A DNA stretch of 64,000 nucleotides from Actinacidiphila oryziradicis (GTDB lineage Bacteria > Actinomycetota > Actinomycetes > Streptomycetales > Streptomycetaceae): the NCBI RefSeq assembly GCF_005047355.1, contig NZ_SUMC01000019.1:89940-153939 (forward strand), written 5' to 3'. Positions within the stretch are counted from its first letter, which is position 1, and each line of letters opens with the position of its first letter. This document shows, in pieces, positions 62,247-64,000 of this stretch. Under the pieces are notes generated by a model. That model was not told the origin of the DNA, made no database searches, and saw nothing but the letters and a program-made list of their open reading frames with translations. The position numbers were made by a program, and so were the translations under genes.

Positions 62247-63512
62247 GTGACGGACATCGTCGACGAGCTGCGGTGGCGAGGGCTGATCGCCGTTTCCACC
62301 GACGAGGACGCATTGCGCAAGGCGTTCGCGGACGGCCCCGTCACGGTCTATGTCGGCTTCGACCCGACCGCGGCGAGCCTTCACGTCGGCAGCCTCGTGC
62401 AGATCCTCACCATCCGGCGTCTCCAGCAGGCCGGCCACCGGCCGCTGGCCCTTGTCGGCGGCGCCACGGGTCTCATCGGGGACCCGAAGCCGACCGCCGA
62501 ACGGACGCTGAACGCTCCCGGGGTCGTGGCGGGCTGGGTCGAGCAGATCCGCGGGCAGATCGAGCCCTTCCTCTCCTTCGAGGGCCCGAACGCCGCCACT
62601 ATGGTCAACAACCTGGACTGGACCTCGGGCCTGTCCGCGATCGAGTTCCTGCGCGACATCGGAAAGTACTTCCGGGTCAACAAGATGGTCTCCAAGGAAG
62701 CCGTCGCGCGCCGCCTCAACTCTGAGCACGGCATCAGCTACACCGAGTTCAGCTACCAGATCCTCCAGGGCATGGACTTCCTGGAGCTGTACCGGCGCTA
62801 CGGCTGCACGATGCAGACCGGCGGCAGCGACCAGTGGGGCAACCTCACCGCCGGCATCGACCTCATCCACCGCGTCGAAGCCGCACAGGTGCACGCCCTC
62901 GCCACCCCGCTGATCACCAAAGCTGACGGCACCAAGTTCGGCAAGACGGAGGGTGGCACGGTCTGGCTCGACCCCGAGCTGACGACGCCTTACGCCTTCT
63001 ACCAGTTCTGGCTCAACGTCGATGACCGCGACGTCTCGAAGTTCCTGCGGATCTTCAGCTTCAAGACCCGCGAGGAGATCGAGGAGCTCGAACGGCTCAC
63101 CGAAGAGCGCCCACAGGCGCGCGCCGCCCAGCGGGCGCTCGCCGAGGAGCTCACCAACCTCGTCCACGGCGCGGACCAGACCGCTGCCGTCATCGCCGCC
63201 TCGAAGGCGCTTTTCGGCCAGGGCGAACTCACCGATCTCGACGGCTCGACCCTGGCAGCCGCCCTCAGCGAGCTCCCGTACGCCCAGCTGTCCACGCTCG
63301 CCCCGGTTGTCGATCTCCTCACCGAGACCGGGCTCGTGGCCAGCAAGTCCGCCGCTCGCCGCACCATCAAGGAAGGCGGCGCCTACCTCAACAACGCCAA
63401 GGTGACCAGCGAGGACGCGGTGCCCACCGACTCCGACCTGCTCCACGGGCGTTGGCTGGTGCTGCGCCGCGGCAAGAAGAACCTCGCCGCGATCGAGGTC
63501 GTGCCGGGCTGA
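62247..63512 (+). CDS. tyrS: Tyrosyl-tRNA synthetase
   Basis: 421 residues from GTG 62247, after GGAG. Class I signatures: AASLHVGSLVQIL (HIGH variant), VGGATGLIGDPKPTAERTL, YQILQGMDFLELYRRYGC, GGSDQWGN and KFGKTEGG (KMSKS equivalent). C-terminal S4 domain about 355-415 (SKSAARRTIKEGGAYLNN). Attaches tyrosine to tRNA. Immediately precedes the rRNA operon leader. Confidence 0.96.
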   Translation: MTDIVDELRWRGLIAVSTDEDALRKAFADGPVTVYVGFDPTAASLHVGSLVQILTIRRLQQAGHRPLALVGGATGLIGDPKPTAERTLNAPGVVAGWVEQIRGQIEPFLSFEGPNAATMVNNLDWTSGLSAIEFLRDIGKYFRVNKMVSKEAVARRLNSEHGISYTEFSYQILQGMDFLELYRRYGCTMQTGGSDQWGNLTAGIDLIHRVEAAQVHALATPLITKADGTKFGKTEGGTVWLDPELTTPYAFYQFWLNVDDRDVSKFLRIFSFKTREEIEELERLTEERPQARAAQRALAEELTNLVHGADQTAAVIAASKALFGQGELTDLDGSTLAAALSELPYAQLSTLAPVVDLLTETGLVASKSAARRTIKEGGAYLNNAKVTSEDAVPTDSDLLHGRWLVLRRGKKNLAAIEVVPG

Positions 63513-63549
63513 CGTAGGCTGGATCCACACGTTTGAGCGGCGGACGAGC

Positions 63550-63578
63550 TTGACTCGGCCGCCGCTAGTGTGTAGCGT
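63550..63578 (+). promoter_or_regulatory. rrn promoter 1
   Basis: TTGACT (63550-63555), 17 bases, TAGCGT (63573-63578): a typical vegetative promoter and the first of several before the rRNA operon. Confidence 0.75.
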
Positions 63579-63719
63579 AGCCCAAGCCGCTTGAAACGGT
63601 TCGTCCGGTTCGTCCGGATTCTCCGCAGGGTGGCCACCCACTACCAGGACTCCATCCCGATGATTCGGGCGTGTTTTCGTGCGCTCGGAATTATGTTGGC
63701 ATGGTGTCCGGAGGCCGAA

Positions 63720-63749
63720 TTCGCAAGCTGCGAAGGAATCCGCTAAGGT
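63720..63749 (+). promoter_or_regulatory. rrn promoter 2
   Basis: TTCGCA (63720-63725), 18 bases, TAAGGT (63744-63749). Confidence 0.65.
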
Positions 63750-63798
63750 AGTGAACACGCTGAGGCGGAAACGCCAAAGCAACCCGCTCCAGAGGGTG

Positions 63799-63827
63799 GC
63801 AGATACGGAAAACGAATCTGCTAGACT
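63799..63827 (+). promoter_or_regulatory. rrn promoter 3
   Basis: TAGACT (63822-63827) with a weak -35 region near 63799; standard position for a further rrn promoter. Confidence 0.55.
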
Positions 63828-64000
63828 GGAGATAACGAAGGGAAAGCCCGGAGGGGCCGGTGAGACGGTCTCAAAGGAAGCTTCCGTTCCTTGAGAACTC
63901 AACAGCGTGCCAAAAGTCAATGCCAGACTATAAAATACCCCGGGCAGGCCGGTTTCCGGTTCTGCTTGAGGTTCCTTTGAAAAAGTCCTTCCGCTTGCGG
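63828..64000 (+). other. rRNA operon leader (5' end of the 16S transcript)
   Basis: The stretch TTGAGAACTCAACAGCGTGC (63891-63910) followed by CAAAAGTCAATGCC is the familiar actinobacterial rrn leader; GC content drops and no frame is open. The 16S gene should begin shortly after the window. Confidence 0.85.

Overview
The window is high-GC actinobacterial chromosome, almost certainly Streptomyces. Supporting signs are frequent GTG and TTG starts, G/C third-position bias, a chaplin gene, an Asp23/DUF6286/AmaP gene set, a streptophobe-family protein, a gbn-like DNA-binding protein, and a gene order (cob genes, pit, gbn, moaA, tldD/tldE, fabG-fabI, chaplin, tyrS, rrn) that, as I remember it, resembles the S. 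coelicolor SCO18xx core region. Most of it is conserved housekeeping sequence. The accessory material is a cluster of small repeats in the cobalamin genes, several decayed gene fragments, and one degraded integrative element near the right end.

Layout. 1-4250: cobalamin genes cobN (3' part missing), cobQ and cobD on the minus strand behind a cobalamin riboswitch; all three carry repeat-derived sequence. 4360-9790: low-affinity phosphate transporter, a lysozyme remnant, an FAD oxidoreductase, a class II aldolase and an alpha/beta hydrolase. 10075-15280: a hypothetical gene, a frameshifted glyoxalase-like gene, an ABC-F ATPase behind a possible 7-codon leaderless leader peptide, gbn and an enoyl-CoA hydratase. 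15580-18630: Asp23 envelope-stress cluster. 18700-25470: GH15 enzyme, SURF1, a small Cys protein, a DnaQ-BRCT exonuclease, an alcohol dehydrogenase and a secreted subtilase. 25750-30810: DUF485 plus acetate-type symporter, moaA, small membrane proteins and kptA. 30815-35430: tldE-tldD (with kptA) and, divergently, fabG-fabI. 35590-45980: GntR regulator with a divergent MFS carrier, sixA, serB, a streptophobe protein, a double-FHA ABC exporter and a lytic transglycosylase. 46350-57100: queA, an SDR, a histidine kinase/response regulator pair, a chaplin with remnants nearby, an ABC ATPase, NfeD/SPFH, TSUP, HNH, YbhB and Spo0M genes.

The most notable structure is at 57182-62140. A DNA-3-methyladenine glycosylase gene (mpg) is cut in two by about 4.3 kb of foreign DNA. 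Joining 57182-57440 directly to 61758-62140 restores one uninterrupted 213-codon frame. The inserted DNA holds a C-terminally truncated large serine recombinase beside the right junction, a decayed resolvase, a GNAT acetyltransferase, a formylglycine-generating-enzyme-like gene bracketed by inverted repeats, and a complete but divergent second mpg. That second gene starts 13 bp inside the left junction and overlaps the stop codon of the broken host gene as ATGA, so it could be translated from the host gene's own transcript.

tyrS follows, and the window ends in a multi-promoter rRNA-operon leader; the 16S gene should begin just outside. Several genes (GntR, MFS, histidine kinase, NfeD, TSUP, possibly the ABC-F leader) have a -10-like hexamer 6-7 nt before the start codon, which suggests leaderless transcripts.
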